Below are positions 55,871 through 63,921 of a stretch of 64,000 bases of DNA, piece by piece. Every line of letters begins with the position of its first letter. The stretch's first letter is position 1. Source of the DNA: Vannielia litorea (GTDB taxonomy: Bacteria; Pseudomonadota; Alphaproteobacteria; Rhodobacterales; Rhodobacteraceae); NCBI RefSeq assembly GCF_900142295.1, contig NZ_FSRL01000001.1, forward strand, positions 2,480,001 to 2,544,000. The letters are read 5' to 3'. The position numbers and the translations under genes are program-made. The notes beneath the pieces were generated by a model. It was not told where the DNA came from. It did not search any database and saw only the letters and a program-made list of their open reading frames with translations.

Positions 55871-55918
55871 CAAGTGATTTCTGCAAATCAGGGGCCATGA
55901 CCCCGCGGTGCTCTTGAC

Positions 55919-55932
55919 TTTGGGATCCCAAA
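55919..55932. promoter_or_regulatory. GntR-type operator O3
   Basis: Perfect 14-bp palindrome TTTGGGATCCCAAA, centre 55925.5. It ends 4 bp before the gntR GTG start and so covers the place of its ribosome-binding site and probably the transcript start, which suggests autoregulation. Confidence 0.75.
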
Positions 55933-55936
55933 TGGC

Positions 55937-56692
55937 GTGAATGCGCTCATGGACTCGATTGACTCAGAACTCGCCGCACGCATCCGGAACGACATCGTCA
56001 CCGGCACCTACGCCGCCGATGAACGGCTCTCCGAAGCGCAGCTCTGCGACACCCACAGTGTGTCTCGAACGCCGGTGCGGCTTGCGCTGCGCCTGCTGGA
56101 GCGCGAGGGGCTCATCCGGCGCAACGAGGGCCGCGGGTATATCGTCCAGAGCCCCAGCGTCGACGACATCCTGCAGGCCGTACAGGTGCGCGGGCACCTG
56201 GAAAGCCTCGCCGCGCGGCTGATGGCGCAGGCCCCCGACCGCGCAGATCACCTGCCCGACATGGCAGCCGCCGTCGACACGATCGACAGCCTCATCGAGA
56301 CAGGACACGTCAACGACGAGGTGATCCGCAAGATGCAGGCCGCCAACCGGCAGTTCCACAGGACGGTTCTCAAAGCCTGCGGCAACGACTACGTCGGCTA
56401 CACCTGCGAGCAGATCAGCCATCTTCCCATGCTCGCCGTCGGCTCGATGGTCTTCGACCGGGCGGTGTTCGAGGAACCGGATCAGTGCGAACGCGGGCTG
56501 TTCCGCCTGCGGCTGGGCAACGCGCAGCACAGGGTCATCCTGGAGGCGATCGAAAAGGGCGATGCCGTCCGTGCCGAGGGCATGATGCGGGAACATTCGC
56601 ACACGATGCTCGAGTACATCCGCATGTTCGAAAAGCGCGACGCAAACCTGACGGTTGCCGATCTCATCGCCTATTCGGGAGTGGAGGGCTAG
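55937..56692 (+). CDS. GntR family transcriptional regulator (FadR/FCD subfamily)
   Basis: 251 residues. The N-terminal winged HTH has L-S-E-A-Q-L-C-D-T-H-S-V-S-R-T-P-V-R, and the all-helical FCD ligand domain follows, with metal-site candidates D and H in N-R-Q-F-H-R-T and late H residues (R-E-H-S-H). The start GTG at 55937 has no clear Shine-Dalgarno sequence. An ATG at 55949 is an alternative. It is divergent from the TRAP operon, with three operators between, and probably represses it until a small carboxylate binds. Confidence 0.9.
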   Translation: MNALMDSIDSELAARIRNDIVTGTYAADERLSEAQLCDTHSVSRTPVRLALRLLEREGLIRRNEGRGYIVQSPSVDDILQAVQVRGHLESLAARLMAQAPDRADHLPDMAAAVDTIDSLIETGHVNDEVIRKMQAANRQFHRTVLKACGNDYVGYTCEQISHLPMLAVGSMVFDRAVFEEPDQCERGLFRLRLGNAQHRVILEAIEKGDAVRAEGMMREHSHTMLEYIRMFEKRDANLTVADLIAYSGVEG

Positions 56693-56738
56693 GCCGCGCC
56701 GACCCGGGAGGCAGGCGCGGCCGGACCCGGCGGCTGAC

Positions 56739-56759
56739 GGCGGCCCCCGACGGGCCGCC
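56739..56759 (+). terminator. Hairpin terminator after gntR
   Basis: GGCGGCCC (56739-56746) and GGGCCGCC (56752-56759) form 8-bp arms with loop CCGAC, followed by TCTTG. It lies in the gap between gntR and the convergent MsrQ-like gene. The short T-run makes it moderate. Confidence 0.5.
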
Positions 56760-56766
56760 TCTTGCC

Positions 56767-57363
56767 TCACGCCGCCTGGGGGCGCGGACGCAGGTACCAG
56801 TACCAGACGCGATAGGCCTCGAGCAGGCCGAGCGGGACGAAGTGCACCAGCGCCGGGCCGAGGCCGCCCCAGTCGTGCAGGGCTGCCCAGTGCAGCAGCG
56901 TCAGCACGGCGGCGCCATAGGTCGCGCGCTGCAGGGTCTTCCAGTTGCGGCCCATCTTGCGCACGAAGTAGTCCGACGAGGTCACCGCCAGCGGCACGAA
57001 GATCAGGAAGGCGATCCAGCCGGTCCAGATATAGAGCTTCGGCAGGTCGGCCACGACCTTCTGCACGGTGCCGAGGTCTACCAGGTAGAGCACGGTATGG
57101 GCCAGCGCGTAGAAGAAGGCCGCAACGCCGAAGTAGCGGCGGTTCTTCTGCAGCCAGCGCGGCCCGCGCCAACCCTTGAAGACCAGCGCCAGCGGCGAGG
57201 CCAGCATGGCGATGATCATGAAGCGGGCGGCAAATTCGCCGGTCGGGTGCAGCGCCGCGTGGATGGCCTTTGCGTCGGTCGCGTTGATCAGGCCCAGGGT
57301 GATCGGAAGGCCCGGCAGCGCCAGCAGTGCCCAGAGCCAGAAGGGGGAGAGTCGTGACAGCAT
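56767..57363 (-). CDS. msrQ: MsrQ-like heme-binding membrane protein (ferric-reductase-like TM domain)
   Basis: 198 residues, six hydrophobic helices. Histidines positioned for b-heme are seen in A-L-H-P-T-G, A-L-A-H-T-V-L-Y and T-L-L-H-W. The family supplies quinol-derived electrons to the periplasmic methionine sulfoxide reductase MsrP. No msrP gene is next to it, so the partner is elsewhere or the protein is a divergent relative. Confidence 0.8.
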   Translation of the reverse strand: MLSRLSPFWLWALLALPGLPITLGLINATDAKAIHAALHPTGEFAARFMIIAMLASPLALVFKGWRGPRWLQKNRRYFGVAAFFYALAHTVLYLVDLGTVQKVVADLPKLYIWTGWIAFLIFVPLAVTSSDYFVRKMGRNWKTLQRATYGAAVLTLLHWAALHDWGGLGPALVHFVPLGLLEAYRVWYWYLRPRPQAA

Positions 57364-57448
57364 TTCTGTCGCCTTTCGCGGAAGTGCCAGCCGGGCGGCC
57401 GGTGGGAGGTCTTCTGTCTTACGCCGCAGCGCGGCATTTCCGTCGCGC

Positions 57449-58294
57449 TCAGGCGCGAAGGGTGGAAAGATAGTCGCCCCAGCCTTGGTGCGGACGGCCG
57501 GTGACGGCCTCGAAATCGCCGGGACGGTCGTAAATGCCCTGCCGGATACCCTCGTAGATTCCGCCGATGATCGGGCCGATGAACGCGCCCAGCTCGGCGG
57601 TGCGGTCGGCGACGAAATCCTGCGCCGTCATCTCGCGGTAGGTCAGCCCGGTGCCGAAGGCGCGGTTCAGGTAGCCTGCCAGCTGGTCTTGCGTGATCGG
57701 CGTGCCGTTCAGGTCGTAGGTTCCGCCGTTCAATTCGTTGCGTGTGAGCAGGGCGGCGTAGGCATGGGCCAGTTCCGACCGGGTGGTGTAGCCGCAGCGG
57801 CCTTCACCTGCGCTGTTGGCGATCTCGCCGCGCGCCTTGTAGCTGTCGATGTACTCGACATCGGGCTCGATATAGATGCCGTTGCGCCCGATGGCCCAGT
57901 CCAGCCCGCTGGCGCGGATGTCCGCCTCCGTCTGGCGATTGCTCTGCACCACCGGAGAAAAGCGGGTGCCGGCCTCGGGACCAATGATGCTGGTGTAGAC
58001 CAGTTTTTTCACCCCGGCCGCGCGGGCGGCCTCGATCACGTTGCGGTGCTGCTGGATGCGGTCCTCGGGGGCGGCCATGCCGGAGACGATCACCAGCGCA
58101 TCGACCCCTTGGAGCGAGGCTTGCAACTCCTCGGGCTTGTCATAGTCGCCCGGACGCAGCTCGATGCCCAGGTCGGTGACCTTGGAGGGCGTGCGGGCCA
58201 GACCGATCACGGGGGTGCTGCCCGGCAGGGCGATGAGCTTGCGGGCGATCTCGGCGCCAAGCTGGCCGGAGACGGCGGTAACGGCGTAGGTCAT
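57449..58294 (-). CDS. NmrA/QorB-like SDR family oxidoreductase
   Basis: 281 residues from the ATG at 58294 (GAGGA box). The N-terminal nucleotide loop A-V-S-G-Q-L-G-A-E resembles the atypical-SDR motif of NAD(P)H:quinone oxidoreductase QorB and NmrA-like proteins. The middle N-G-I-Y-I-E segment is typical. It is last in a leftward group with two SnoaL-like proteins and a DUF2218 protein, divergent from a LysR regulator. A role in quinone or electrophile stress is possible. Confidence 0.85.
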   Translation of the reverse strand: MTYAVTAVSGQLGAEIARKLIALPGSTPVIGLARTPSKVTDLGIELRPGDYDKPEELQASLQGVDALVIVSGMAAPEDRIQQHRNVIEAARAAGVKKLVYTSIIGPEAGTRFSPVVQSNRQTEADIRASGLDWAIGRNGIYIEPDVEYIDSYKARGEIANSAGEGRCGYTTRSELAHAYAALLTRNELNGGTYDLNGTPITQDQLAGYLNRAFGTGLTYREMTAQDFVADRTAELGAFIGPIIGGIYEGIRQGIYDRPGDFEAVTGRPHQGWGDYLSTLRA

Positions 58295-58364
58295 GATATG
58301 TCCTCGAGCAGAAATGCGGTGGGCAGAGCCGCCGTTGCGGGCGGCCCTGCCAAGGGTGCGCGGG

Positions 58365-58856
58365 TCAGCCGTGATAGGCTTCGCTGACGGCAAAGCTGTC
58401 CTCGAACCAATGCCACAGCACCACCTGGCCATCGCGGACCTTGGCGCGCAGGGCGAAGGTGAACTCACCGATCTCCTTGCCGGAATGGGGAGTGATGCCG
58501 TTCATCTTGCCGAAGACTGCGACCGTGTCGCCCGAGGCGAAGGCATCGGTGTTTTCCCACATGGTCGTCTGGAGATTCTCGGAGAACACGCCGAGGAAGG
58601 TGAAGATGTTCTCCTTGCCGGTCGCACCGCCGATCCAGGGCAGGCTCTCGTCGCCCTCGTTGTGCCAGACCATGTCGTCGGCCATCAGCGCGCTCATCTT
58701 TTCCATGTCGCCCGATCCCATCGCGCCCATGAAGGCCATGACGGTATCGAAGCTGGCTTGTGTCGTTTCGTCCATTGTCTGTGCTCCTGCGTGTTGTCCG
58801 AGGATGATCGCGAGCGAGGCGCCCAGCGAAGTTTTCAGTAGGGTTCTGCGGTTCAT
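58365..58856 (-). CDS. Exported SnoaL/NTF2-like protein
   Basis: 163 residues. M-N-R-R-T-L-L-K-T-S and a hydrophobic stretch to G-A-Q form a signal, probably Tat-like. The mature part is one NTF2 fold (D-M-V-W-H-N-E-G-D as pocket segment, V-V-L-W-H-W-F-E-D at the end). Such proteins are small-molecule isomerases, hydrolases or binders, and no catalytic set is recognisable. Confidence 0.8.
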   Translation of the reverse strand: MNRRTLLKTSLGASLAIILGQHAGAQTMDETTQASFDTVMAFMGAMGSGDMEKMSALMADDMVWHNEGDESLPWIGGATGKENIFTFLGVFSENLQTTMWENTDAFASGDTVAVFGKMNGITPHSGKEIGEFTFALRAKVRDGQVVLWHWFEDSFAVSEAYHG

Positions 58857-58904
58857 GTCGTGCTCCGTGCTGGCCCCGGCGCTCGGCCGGGGGCCGGGTT
58901 GCGC

Positions 58905-59747
58905 TCAGAATTTTCCGGCTTCGTTATGCGGGGCATCCGGGCCGGGCATGGGCGCGATCACGTCCCAATGCTCGACGATCAGCCCGTTCTCGAGGCGGAA
59001 GAGGTCATAGAAGGCGGTCGGCTCACCGCCCAGGGCGCCCTCGGAGAGGGTCAGCACGAAGTTGCCCTCGCCGATCACCTGGTGAACCTCCGAGTAATCC
59101 ATGGTGATGCCCCGTTCGGCCATCCGGGCCATGAAGGCGCCGAAGCCTTCCAGCCCGTCCGCCACCATCGGGTTGTGCTGAAGGTAGGTGACGGGGCTGA
59201 TGTAATCGGTGATGTTCACATCGGCATGTTCGATCAGCGATTTGGTGATGAACTCCTCGACCAGCGCCTTGTTGGCCTCGGTCTTGTCCAGGTCGGTGAT
59301 CTCGGTCGCGCCGTCGATCTGGGTGCGGCCCGAGGGGTTGGGCGCGGCCTCGGGGATCAGGTTGTCCCAATGCTCGGCGATCTTGCCATCCTCTACGCGG
59401 AACACGTCGAAGCCGATCACCGGCGTTTCGCCGAAGCCCTCGTAGCGGGCATGCACCGCCACGATGTTACCATCCGCGATGACGCGCAGGTAGTCGGCCT
59501 TGAAGGTGCCGCTGCCGGCCAGAAACCCGACGACGCCCTTCTGCGCCTCGATCCCGCTGGCGAACATCTCGTTGTGCTGGATGATGTCCTCGGCGAAGTA
59601 CTGGTCGACCGCCTCGACATTGCCCGCGAGCAGGGTGTTTTCGAGCGCTTCGAGCACGAGCGCCTTGTTCTCGGCACTGTCGGCCAGGGCCGTGAACGGC
59701 AAGGCGGTGACGAGTGTCGCCGATGCAAGACGTTGGGTGAGTTTCAT
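58905..59747 (-). CDS. Exported protein with two tandem SnoaL-like domains
   Basis: 280 residues from the ATG at 59747 (GGAGGAGA box), with a signal peptide ending T-A-L-A-D. Two NTF2-like units repeat: I-I-Q-H-N-E-M-F-A-S-G ... F-D-V-F-R-V-E-D-G-K-I-A-E-H-W-D in the first, and Y-L-Q-H-N-P-M-V-A-D-G ... Y-D-L-F-R-L-E-N-G-L-I-V-E-H-W-D in the second. This is an internal duplication, so a pseudo-dimer in one chain is likely. Function unknown. Confidence 0.82.
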   Translation of the reverse strand: MKLTQRLASATLVTALPFTALADSAENKALVLEALENTLLAGNVEAVDQYFAEDIIQHNEMFASGIEAQKGVVGFLAGSGTFKADYLRVIADGNIVAVHARYEGFGETPVIGFDVFRVEDGKIAEHWDNLIPEAAPNPSGRTQIDGATEITDLDKTEANKALVEEFITKSLIEHADVNITDYISPVTYLQHNPMVADGLEGFGAFMARMAERGITMDYSEVHQVIGEGNFVLTLSEGALGGEPTAFYDLFRLENGLIVEHWDVIAPMPGPDAPHNEAGKF

Positions 59748-59852
59748 TGTGGTCTCCTCCGGAGGGGGTTGGACATGCCCCCGCTGGTCGCGCTCCGGGA
59801 TGGGGCGCGTCGGGGCATGCATCGGGGTAGGACAGGTGTGAGCGGGCGGGCC

Positions 59853-60149
59853 TCAGGCCGTTGCGCCCTCGGTGAAAGCCCATGTCAGCTCGGGGTTCTC
59901 ACGGAAGGCGAAACGGTCGAGATGGCTGGAGATGACCTCGACGGTCTTGTCGAGCGTCGGACGGTCCTGGGCCGTGACGGTCAGGGCCAGCCCGGTTTCT
60001 TCGGCGCGCAACTCGCAGGCTCCGAAGGGCAGATCGATCCGGCCGAACCCGGCTTCATGGCTGACCGGGACCTTGTGGCCGAAATGCTTGCAGAGCGTGC
60101 CCAGGTAACGCTGGGCATTTTCGGTGGTGAAGAATGTGCTGGCCTTCAT
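59853..60149 (-). CDS. DUF2218 domain-containing protein
   Basis: 98 residues from the ATG at 60149. L-G-T-L-C-K-H-F-G-H-K and an ending with L-D-R-F-A-F-R-E are the DUF2218 marks. It is the first gene of the leftward group controlled from the gap shared with the LysR gene. No known activity. Confidence 0.8.
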   Translation of the reverse strand: MKASTFFTTENAQRYLGTLCKHFGHKVPVSHEAGFGRIDLPFGACELRAEETGLALTVTAQDRPTLDKTVEVISSHLDRFAFRENPELTWAFTEGATA

Positions 60150-60204
60150 GGTGTCGTTCCTTCGTGGTGCAAGGAACATCTAGCCCCGCCGCATTGATCG
60201 GGGT

Positions 60205-60215
60205 ATTCACTGAAT
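60205..60215. promoter_or_regulatory. Palindrome in the divergent DUF2218 / LysR gap
   Basis: ATTCA-C-TGAAT, perfect 5-bp arms, 30 bp upstream of the LysR start and 55 bp upstream of the DUF2218 start. It is a candidate LysR site controlling both directions. Confidence 0.4.
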
Positions 60216-60245
60216 TCGGAAGTCATAGTTCGGACAGGCAGAACA

Positions 60246-61154
60246 ATGATCGAGCACCTGCGCCACATGGCGATCTTCGCACGGGTCGTCGACGAAGGGT
60301 CGTTCCGGGCGGCGGCCAAGGCCATCGGCCTCGCCCCGTCGCGCGTGAGCGAGACCGTGTCGGAGCTTGAGGCCTACCTCGGCGTGACGCTTCTCTACCG
60401 CACGACGCGCAAGATCGCGCTGACCAACGAGGGGCGCATGTTCTACGCCCGCGTCGCCGAGATGCTGCGCAGCGCCGAAAGCGGGCTGAACGAGCTGAAC
60501 GCCCTCTCGCTGGACCCGGTGGGCGCGCTGCGGGTGTCGATGCCGGCCTTCATGTCGTCGTCCTCGCTGGCCACGGCCATCGCCGAGTTCGCCCGGCGGC
60601 ATCCGCAGGTCGCGCTCTCGCTCAGCTTCACCGACGGGCGCACGGACCTGCTGCACGACGGCTTCGACGTGAACATCCGCGCCGGATGGCTGGACGACAG
60701 CTCGATGATGTCGCGCAAGCTGGGCGAGAGTGCGCGGGCATTGGTGGCCGGTGCAGGATATGCCGCCAGCCGCCCCCGCCCCGGCCACCCCTCGGAGATG
60801 GAAGACTGGGACTGGCTGCGCTACAAGCACCGCTCCGATGCGACCACGTTCCACGGGCCAGCAGGCGACACGGTAAAGGTCGTCGGCCAGTCCCGGCTGG
60901 AGGCCGACAGTATCGACGCGCTTTATCACTTCACCTGTCAGAACCTTGGCGCCACGGTCTTGCCCGAACACCTCGCCGCGCGCGGCGAGGCCGAAGGCAA
61001 GCTGGTGCGCCTCTTGCCCGACTGGCAGCTGGTGCCCCTGGGGTTCTTCGCCGTCTGGCCCGACACCTCCCGCCGCGAGAGCCTGACCCTGCTCTTCGTC
61101 CGCTTCGTCGCCGAGTGGCAGGCCGACATGGTGGCCGACGCGACCGGCCCATGA
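60246..61154 (+). CDS. LysR family transcriptional regulator
   Basis: 302 residues. The HTH has F-A-R-V-V-D-E-G-S-F-R-A-A-A and L-A-P-S-R-V-S-E-T-V-S-E-L-E, followed by L-L-Y-R-T-T-R-K. The effector domain starts near residue 92 (G-A-L-R-V-S-M-P). It belongs to the AaeR/DhcR-like group, which often controls adjacent SDR or efflux genes. Divergent from the DUF2218-SnoaL-SDR unit. Confidence 0.88.
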   Translation: MIEHLRHMAIFARVVDEGSFRAAAKAIGLAPSRVSETVSELEAYLGVTLLYRTTRKIALTNEGRMFYARVAEMLRSAESGLNELNALSLDPVGALRVSMPAFMSSSSLATAIAEFARRHPQVALSLSFTDGRTDLLHDGFDVNIRAGWLDDSSMMSRKLGESARALVAGAGYAASRPRPGHPSEMEDWDWLRYKHRSDATTFHGPAGDTVKVVGQSRLEADSIDALYHFTCQNLGATVLPEHLAARGEAEGKLVRLLPDWQLVPLGFFAVWPDTSRRESLTLLFVRFVAEWQADMVADATGP

Positions 61155-61599
61155 CCGCCGCCAGGACCCGCCACCGCGACCCTGCGTCAGGAGCGCCGAA
61201 GCAGGGCTCCGTTGCACCAACCGGGTGACGGCCGTGACTCCGCCTGCCCCGGACGGACATGCCGTTCCGGGGATTGGCGGCGGGCGTCGCTCATGAGGGC
61301 CAGGTGGCGAAGAGAGTCTTGACCCGACCCGAGGAGAACTCCCTGCCCCGGCCTTCGCCGGCGAGACAGTGGTCCATTGTACTGGCCGCTTCGCGCCTCC
61401 CCGGACTCCTGTGCATCCAGAACCCGCCAAGCGCGCCGGAAAGCTCCCCCCCCGCCGCACGACGGAGTGCCATGCGGGAGGCAACCCTACCCTGCCCTGC
61501 GCCTGCAGCGTGGCCCTTCTGCCGACCCGTCGATACGGCGCTCCGCCACTATCGGAACACTGGCTGCGGTGAACGGAGCCGAACAAACCGCGCCGTCTC
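61155..61599. other. Region without a recognisable gene, left flank of the mobile element
   Basis: 445 bp. Several reading frames are open, but none has a ribosome-binding site or recognisable domain. An imperfect hairpin (61247-61272, CCCCGGA/TCCGGGG arms, no T-run) may help end LysR transcription. The region looks like decayed sequence next to the vgrG remnant. Confidence 0.5.
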
Positions 61600-61800
61600 A
61601 CCCGGTTGTGGTCGCGCTTGGCATGAACGAAAATCTCCTTGCGCCCTATCTCGACCTCGCGCGGCTCGTTGCCCCCCGGCCCCCGAAGCGCTCCATCATC
61701 CGGCAGGCGAAGGCGAGGTCGCTCTCGCCGTATTGCACGGTGTATTCCAGCTTGGGGTAGCTCTGGGCCAGGTCGAGCCGGTGGGTCTGCGCGTGAGCCT
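61600..61800 (-). pseudogene. vgrG remnant (type VI secretion spike), internally deleted
   Basis: Minus-strand codons at about 61800-61682 read Q-S-Y-P-K-L-E-Y-T-V-Q-Y-G-E-S-D-L-A-F, a hallmark of the VgrG N-terminal gp27-like domain, ending M-E-R-F-G. Directly after, in another frame (about 61676-61607), comes N-E-P-R-E-V-E-I-G-R-K-E-I-F-V-H-A-K-R-D-H-N, which fits a much later VgrG segment. Some 300 codons between them are missing, as is most of both ends. No other T6SS gene is in the window. Confidence 0.65.
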
Positions 61801-61909
61801 CTGCAGCCAAAGGCGGCACTCCGCCCGCTTTGCCGTGGTGTCGAGACGCCGGCCCGCCGAATACCGCTTGACGATGAACGCCCCATGAAATAGCCACCAT
61901 ACGACCGGC

Positions 61910-61946
61910 GCGGGCGTTGTGTAGTGGTAAGACCTTAGCCTTCCAA
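61910..61946 (+). tRNA. tRNA-Gly(TCC) 5' half, truncated after the anticodon loop
   Basis: GCGGGCG (61910-61916) is the acceptor 5' strand, then TT, a D-arm region (61919-61934), the anticodon-stem 5' strand TTAGC (61935-61939) and the loop CTTCCAA with anticodon TCC (61940-61946). The next bases (ACCTATG) do not pair with the stem and no T-arm or acceptor 3' strand follows. The gene is cut at the classic crossover spot for tRNA-targeting tyrosine integrases, and an integrase gene starts 130 bp away. Confidence 0.7.
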
Positions 61947-61965
61947 ACCTATGCGCTCAGTAATC

Positions 61966-62057
61966 CGTGCTTGTCGGTGCTTGCTAAAGCTTTCTTTTGA
62001 TTGAAAACTGTCTTTCACATGGTCGCCTGTAGTCGCCCGTGGTTGATGGTGCTTACC
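61966..62057. repeat. Short direct repeats between the tRNA break and the integrase
   Basis: GTGCTTG occurs at 61967 and 61977 (10-bp period) and, as GTGCTTA, at 62049. A second pair, GTCGCCTGTA / GTCGCCCGTG, lies at 62022 and 62032, also with a 10-bp period. They sit where arm-type integrase binding sites are expected. Confidence 0.45.
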
Positions 62058-62075
62058 TACAAAAAGCCGACAAAG

Positions 62076-63146
62076 ATGCCAAAGCTGCCTGAGACCTACG
62101 CACGCAAGTTACCCCAGTCCAAACAGGGCACGGAGAAGCACTGGGACAACGAGGTGAAGGGCTTGGTCCTCTTCGTCGGGAAACGATCGAAGACATGGTA
62201 TTATCAGAAAGACATCGGCGGTCAGACGAAGCGCGTTCTCATCGGGCGCTTCCCGGTGATCTCTGCGGATGCCGCGCGCCAGACCGCGTTGGGGTTCGCC
62301 CTGGAGTGGGGCAGAGGGGCCGGCAAGAAAATCCAGATCGGAGCGCCGACGCTGGAGCGGGCGATGGAGGTTTACCTCATGCGCCCCAAGCTTCGTTCCG
62401 AGGCACAGAAGCGCAATCTCCGTCAGCAGTTCGACCTTCACCTCAGAGACTGGCTGAAGTTACCCCTCGACGAGATTTCGAAGGCAATGGCCGCCGACCG
62501 ACATCGATCGATGGCTTCTACACCATCCGGCGCGAACCACGTGCTCCGCAGTTTCCGGACCGTTTGGAACCACGCAAGGCGATCCCATGATCTGCCGGAG
62601 TCACCAACCATGGCGATCGAATGGTACGAAGAGAAGCCGAATGGAAAGATCATCGAAGACCTCGAGGCTTGGCGAAAGAGAGTGGACGATCTCTACAACC
62701 CGATCCACAAGGTCTTCTACGAGTTGATCCTGTTCACAGGTTTTCGGAAGTCTGAGGCCTTCAACCTCGAATGGAGGAACGTCCACGAGGACCGCATCCA
62801 CCTCCCGATGACCAAGAATGGACGAAGTTTCGATCTTCCCATCACTCAGCATCACCATGAAATCCTTGCTCCGCTTCGTGGCTTGAGCCGCCAATGGGTG
62901 TTCCCGTCACCAAAGTCTTCTGCGGGTCACCTGACTATGCCGGAGCGCATGGCATGGTCGCCGCACGCGCATCGACGGACGTTCGCGACGGTGGCAATGG
63001 AGGCCGGCGTGCTCGAGGAGATCGTCGGCCGACTTCTGAACCACACGCCACTGTCGATTACCGGGCAGCGCTACACGCGTCCGTCTCTGGACGCGCTCCG
63101 GCCTTCCATGGAAACTGTCTGTACTGAACTGCGTGCTCGTATGTAA
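62076..63146 (+). CDS. Tyrosine-type site-specific integrase
   Basis: 356 residues from the ATG at 62076, which gives M-P-K-L-P-E-T-Y, a usual start for phage/island integrases. The ATG at 62046 and a TTG at 62001 are alternatives. Catalytic residues are visible: R224 in T-G-F-R-K-S-E, H297-A-H-R300 in the second box, H323 in L-L-N-H-T, and the nucleophile Y333 in G-Q-R-Y-T. The N-terminal arm-binding and core-binding regions precede them. GC is visibly lower than in the rest of the window. Together with the cut tRNA-Gly, it marks the left end of an integrated element that continues beyond the window. Confidence 0.9.
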   Translation: MPKLPETYARKLPQSKQGTEKHWDNEVKGLVLFVGKRSKTWYYQKDIGGQTKRVLIGRFPVISADAARQTALGFALEWGRGAGKKIQIGAPTLERAMEVYLMRPKLRSEAQKRNLRQQFDLHLRDWLKLPLDEISKAMAADRHRSMASTPSGANHVLRSFRTVWNHARRSHDLPESPTMAIEWYEEKPNGKIIEDLEAWRKRVDDLYNPIHKVFYELILFTGFRKSEAFNLEWRNVHEDRIHLPMTKNGRSFDLPITQHHHEILAPLRGLSRQWVFPSPKSSAGHLTMPERMAWSPHAHRRTFATVAMEAGVLEEIVGRLLNHTPLSITGQRYTRPSLDALRPSMETVCTELRARM

Positions 63147-63189
63147 TCGTGCCTCGGCACAGCCGACCATCACTCACTGGGAAACCGCC

Positions 63190-63921
63190 GTGCCGAAGCC
63201 AAAGTCCATGCTCGAAACCATCACGGACCACTTCGAGGTCAGTCTGCAGCAGCGTGAAGTTGAGGGTGATGACACGGTGGCGGCTCTCAGGATCCAGGCG
63301 CCTTGGCTTCTTGAACAGTTGGGTGACCCATTTATCACTCAGGAGCGACTAACGAGTTTGAGGCGGGCCGTCCGAAGCGAGGGGCACCCCGATCTTGATC
63401 CATCGAAACGAAAGTTCGGCTGGATCTTCGGATTTTCGGAACTGCGCAGGGAGTTTCTCAGACACGTCATCTCTTCCGACGCTTCAGGGTGGTCGGAGAT
63501 GCGGTCCGCGTGCGAAGCCATCGTCCGGGCACTTGAACATGCAGTGCTCGTCGATGGGCCCTCGGACGAAGAAGAGACGTCTTCGGGCGGCTATAGCGCT
63601 CTGAAGAGAAAACTGGGCTCCGATCCCAATCTGGCCCAAGCGGTAAGGGCCGCAATGGCTCTCCTCAATGATCTTCGAGAGACGGCGTGGCCGGAAGCCT
63701 TCAGGTCTGGGCGCATTCTTGTGTTCAGGAAGTTCGGGCACACCTTGGATTTTTACCCCCCAAGCCAATGGGAGAAGGGGCCGCCGAAGAAACTCGATCT
63801 GGAGTTTGAGCCCGTAATTGAAAATCTCATGGGTTGGAGCGACGAAGAGCTGGCAGGCCTTGCTCACTTTGGCCCAGGGCCGGTTCCAGGTTCTTACTTG
63901 GATGCCGTTCGCGCGCAGTAA
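63190..63921 (+). CDS. Hypothetical protein, mobile-element cargo
   Basis: 243 residues from a GTG at 63190 (GGGAAA upstream). An ATG at 63208 is an alternative. It is soluble, with no signal or membrane segment. The N-terminal third is rich in acidic residues, and the middle contains W-I-F-G-F-S-E-L-R-R-E-F-L-R and a likely helical region E-A-I-V-R-A-L-E-H-A-V-L-V. I do not recognise the family. It follows the integrase by 43 bp on the same strand and shares its lower GC, so it is probably cargo. Defence is a common cargo role, but nothing here proves it. Confidence 0.6.
   Translation: MPKPKSMLETITDHFEVSLQQREVEGDDTVAALRIQAPWLLEQLGDPFITQERLTSLRRAVRSEGHPDLDPSKRKFGWIFGFSELRREFLRHVISSDASGWSEMRSACEAIVRALEHAVLVDGPSDEEETSSGGYSALKRKLGSDPNLAQAVRAAMALLNDLRETAWPEAFRSGRILVFRKFGHTLDFYPPSQWEKGPPKKLDLEFEPVIENLMGWSDEELAGLAHFGPGPVPGSYLDAVRAQ

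Noticed and set aside
61247..61272. Rho-independent terminator after the right-hand LysR gene
   Set aside because: The stem has a bulge and no T-run follows on either strand, so it is listed only as part of the intergenic region.
61259..61888. 209-codon plus-strand frame near the element boundary
   Set aside because: It has no ribosome-binding site or domain and runs antisense to the vgrG remnant.
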